DNA of 6,644 bases from an uncultured Desulfobacterium sp. GTDB lineage: Bacteria > Desulfobacterota > Desulfobacteria > Desulfobacterales > Desulfobacteraceae. Every line of letters starts with the position of its first letter. Position 1 is the stretch's first letter. Position numbers and translations under genes: made by a program. The notes beneath the pieces were generated by a model. The model saw only the letters and a program-made list of their open reading frames with translations. It was not told the origin of the DNA and did no database searches. Shown piece after piece: positions 6,008 through 6,644 of this stretch. Location: assembly GCA_937124525.1 (NCBI GenBank), contig CAKZLA010000333.1:1-6644 (forward strand). Reading direction: 5' to 3'.

Positions 6008-6644
6008 TCAAGGCCAGCTGAATATCCGGGTTTCAGCACCCTGGTGACCATTTTCATGGTTTTTAAAACTCCGCTCACTGAAATGTATTACCCCTTCCTT
6101 TTCCACGCGGATCACCGAAGATGAGCGGGTGCCGTAAATATCACTTTGAATAAACAAAGGGGATAGGATTCGCTCCCATTCCATGCCAACCCCGGTGTCG
6201 GGAAGTTGGGCCTCCGGCGGTTGCTGCCGATTTTCCAGGAGTTTGAAGATACGCTCATCATCCACTGTTTCCTGCTGGATTAGCTTTGCCAGATGGGTTT
6301 TCCCTGTTTCCACCTTGGGCCAGGGAGAATCAATAAATCGATTGCTCAGACCATAAATTCCTGGGGGCAGCCGGTGAATTTCGTTTTGATAATTGGAATA
6401 ATAGAAAAGCCCGGTACCATCTCCCAGTATAAGATTGAATCCATTATACTTTCCTGATGAGAGATGAACCTTTTCAAGATAGCGCCGGGGCGGTTCATCC
6501 CCACACAAAAAATCACTCACCAAGGCACCCCGGGACGGGGCATTTTTTTTCAAGCCGGCCGGATCACGAAAATTGGTTATCCCGGCAAACTTGCCGGTTT
6601 TGGTTACACCCATCCAGGTGCCACCGCCCCTTAAATCCCTTCCG
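6008..6644 (-). CDS. NRDE/TANGO2-family protein, N-terminus outside window
   Basis: The minus-strand frame is open to the window edge. The first visible residues are GRDLRGGGTW, followed by MGVTKTGKFAGITNFRDP, which is the family pattern of a GRD-x-GGTW block and a TNxRDP block. The Met at 6613 is therefore internal and not the start. About 211 residues are visible. Bacterial members are near 255, so roughly 45 N-terminal residues, including the Asn-Arg-Asp-Glu motif that names the family, lie beyond 6644. Later family features are YGLSN (as in PxGxYGLSN), a WERILSPLFI segment, and a GTRSSSVIRVEKEG strand motif near the end. The C-terminus is intact at TGA 6008-6010. The function in bacteria is unknown. 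The eukaryotic relative TANGO2 has been tied to heme trafficking and lipid or CoA homeostasis. Confidence 0.88.
   Translation of the reverse strand, partial: GRDLRGGGTWMGVTKTGKFAGITNFRDPAGLKKNAPSRGALVSDFLCGDEPPRRYLEKVHLSSGKYNGFNLILGDGTGLFYYSNYQNEIHRLPPGIYGLSNRFIDSPWPKVETGKTHLAKLIQQETVDDERIFKLLENRQQPPEAQLPDTGVGMEWERILSPLFIQSDIYGTRSSSVIRVEKEGVIHFSERSFKNHENGHQGAETRIFSWP

Noticed and set aside
5882..6124. 80-residue plus-strand frame starting with GTG
   Set aside because: It has no ribosome site, overlaps the 11-bp repeat and then runs antisense to the C-terminus of the NRDE/TANGO2 gene.

Overview
The window looks like chromosomal DNA from a sulfate-reducing or related bacterium of the Desulfobacterota, perhaps Desulfobacteraceae. 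This is inference. It rests mainly on the bacterioferritin, which from memory closely resembles the Desulfovibrio desulfuricans protein in sequence and ligand positions, and on the mix of families present. I see no rRNA, tRNA, CRISPR array, transposase or phage gene.

Layout: (1) Positions 108-2461 hold a two-gene plus-strand operon: an ACSF2-like acyl-CoA synthetase, then 17 bp later a TetR/AcrR regulator, probably controlling fatty-acid activation. (2) Positions 2462-2822 are A-rich and mostly non-coding. They end in a well-placed Shine-Dalgarno and ATG that are out of frame with the next gene. (3) selO (2823-4406, plus) encodes a protein AMPylase of the pseudokinase fold with an intact Cys-Ser-Ser C-terminus. 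(4) Positions 4407-4683 are a leader region with several inverted repeats, including a perfect 12-bp palindrome. (5) bfr (4684-5223, plus) encodes a bacterioferritin with all di-iron and heme ligands, followed by a strong intrinsic terminator. (6) On the minus strand, a PsiE-family membrane protein (5373-5813) and the C-terminal part of an NRDE/TANGO2-family protein (6008 to beyond the window end) converge on bfr. The gap between them carries a perfect 11-bp inverted repeat.

How the genes fit together: the synthetase/TetR pair is a self-contained lipid-metabolism unit. SelO (redox-linked AMPylation) and bacterioferritin (iron storage, peroxide/oxygen detoxification) would both suit an anaerobe coping with oxidative stress, but they are separated by 277 bp and need not be co-transcribed. 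The TANGO2-family gene has been linked to heme handling in eukaryotes, and its closeness to a heme-binding ferritin may be chance. I found no convincing new multi-gene system. The most interesting points are the start region of selO, the palindromes before bfr and psiE, and the cysteine arrangement in SelO.
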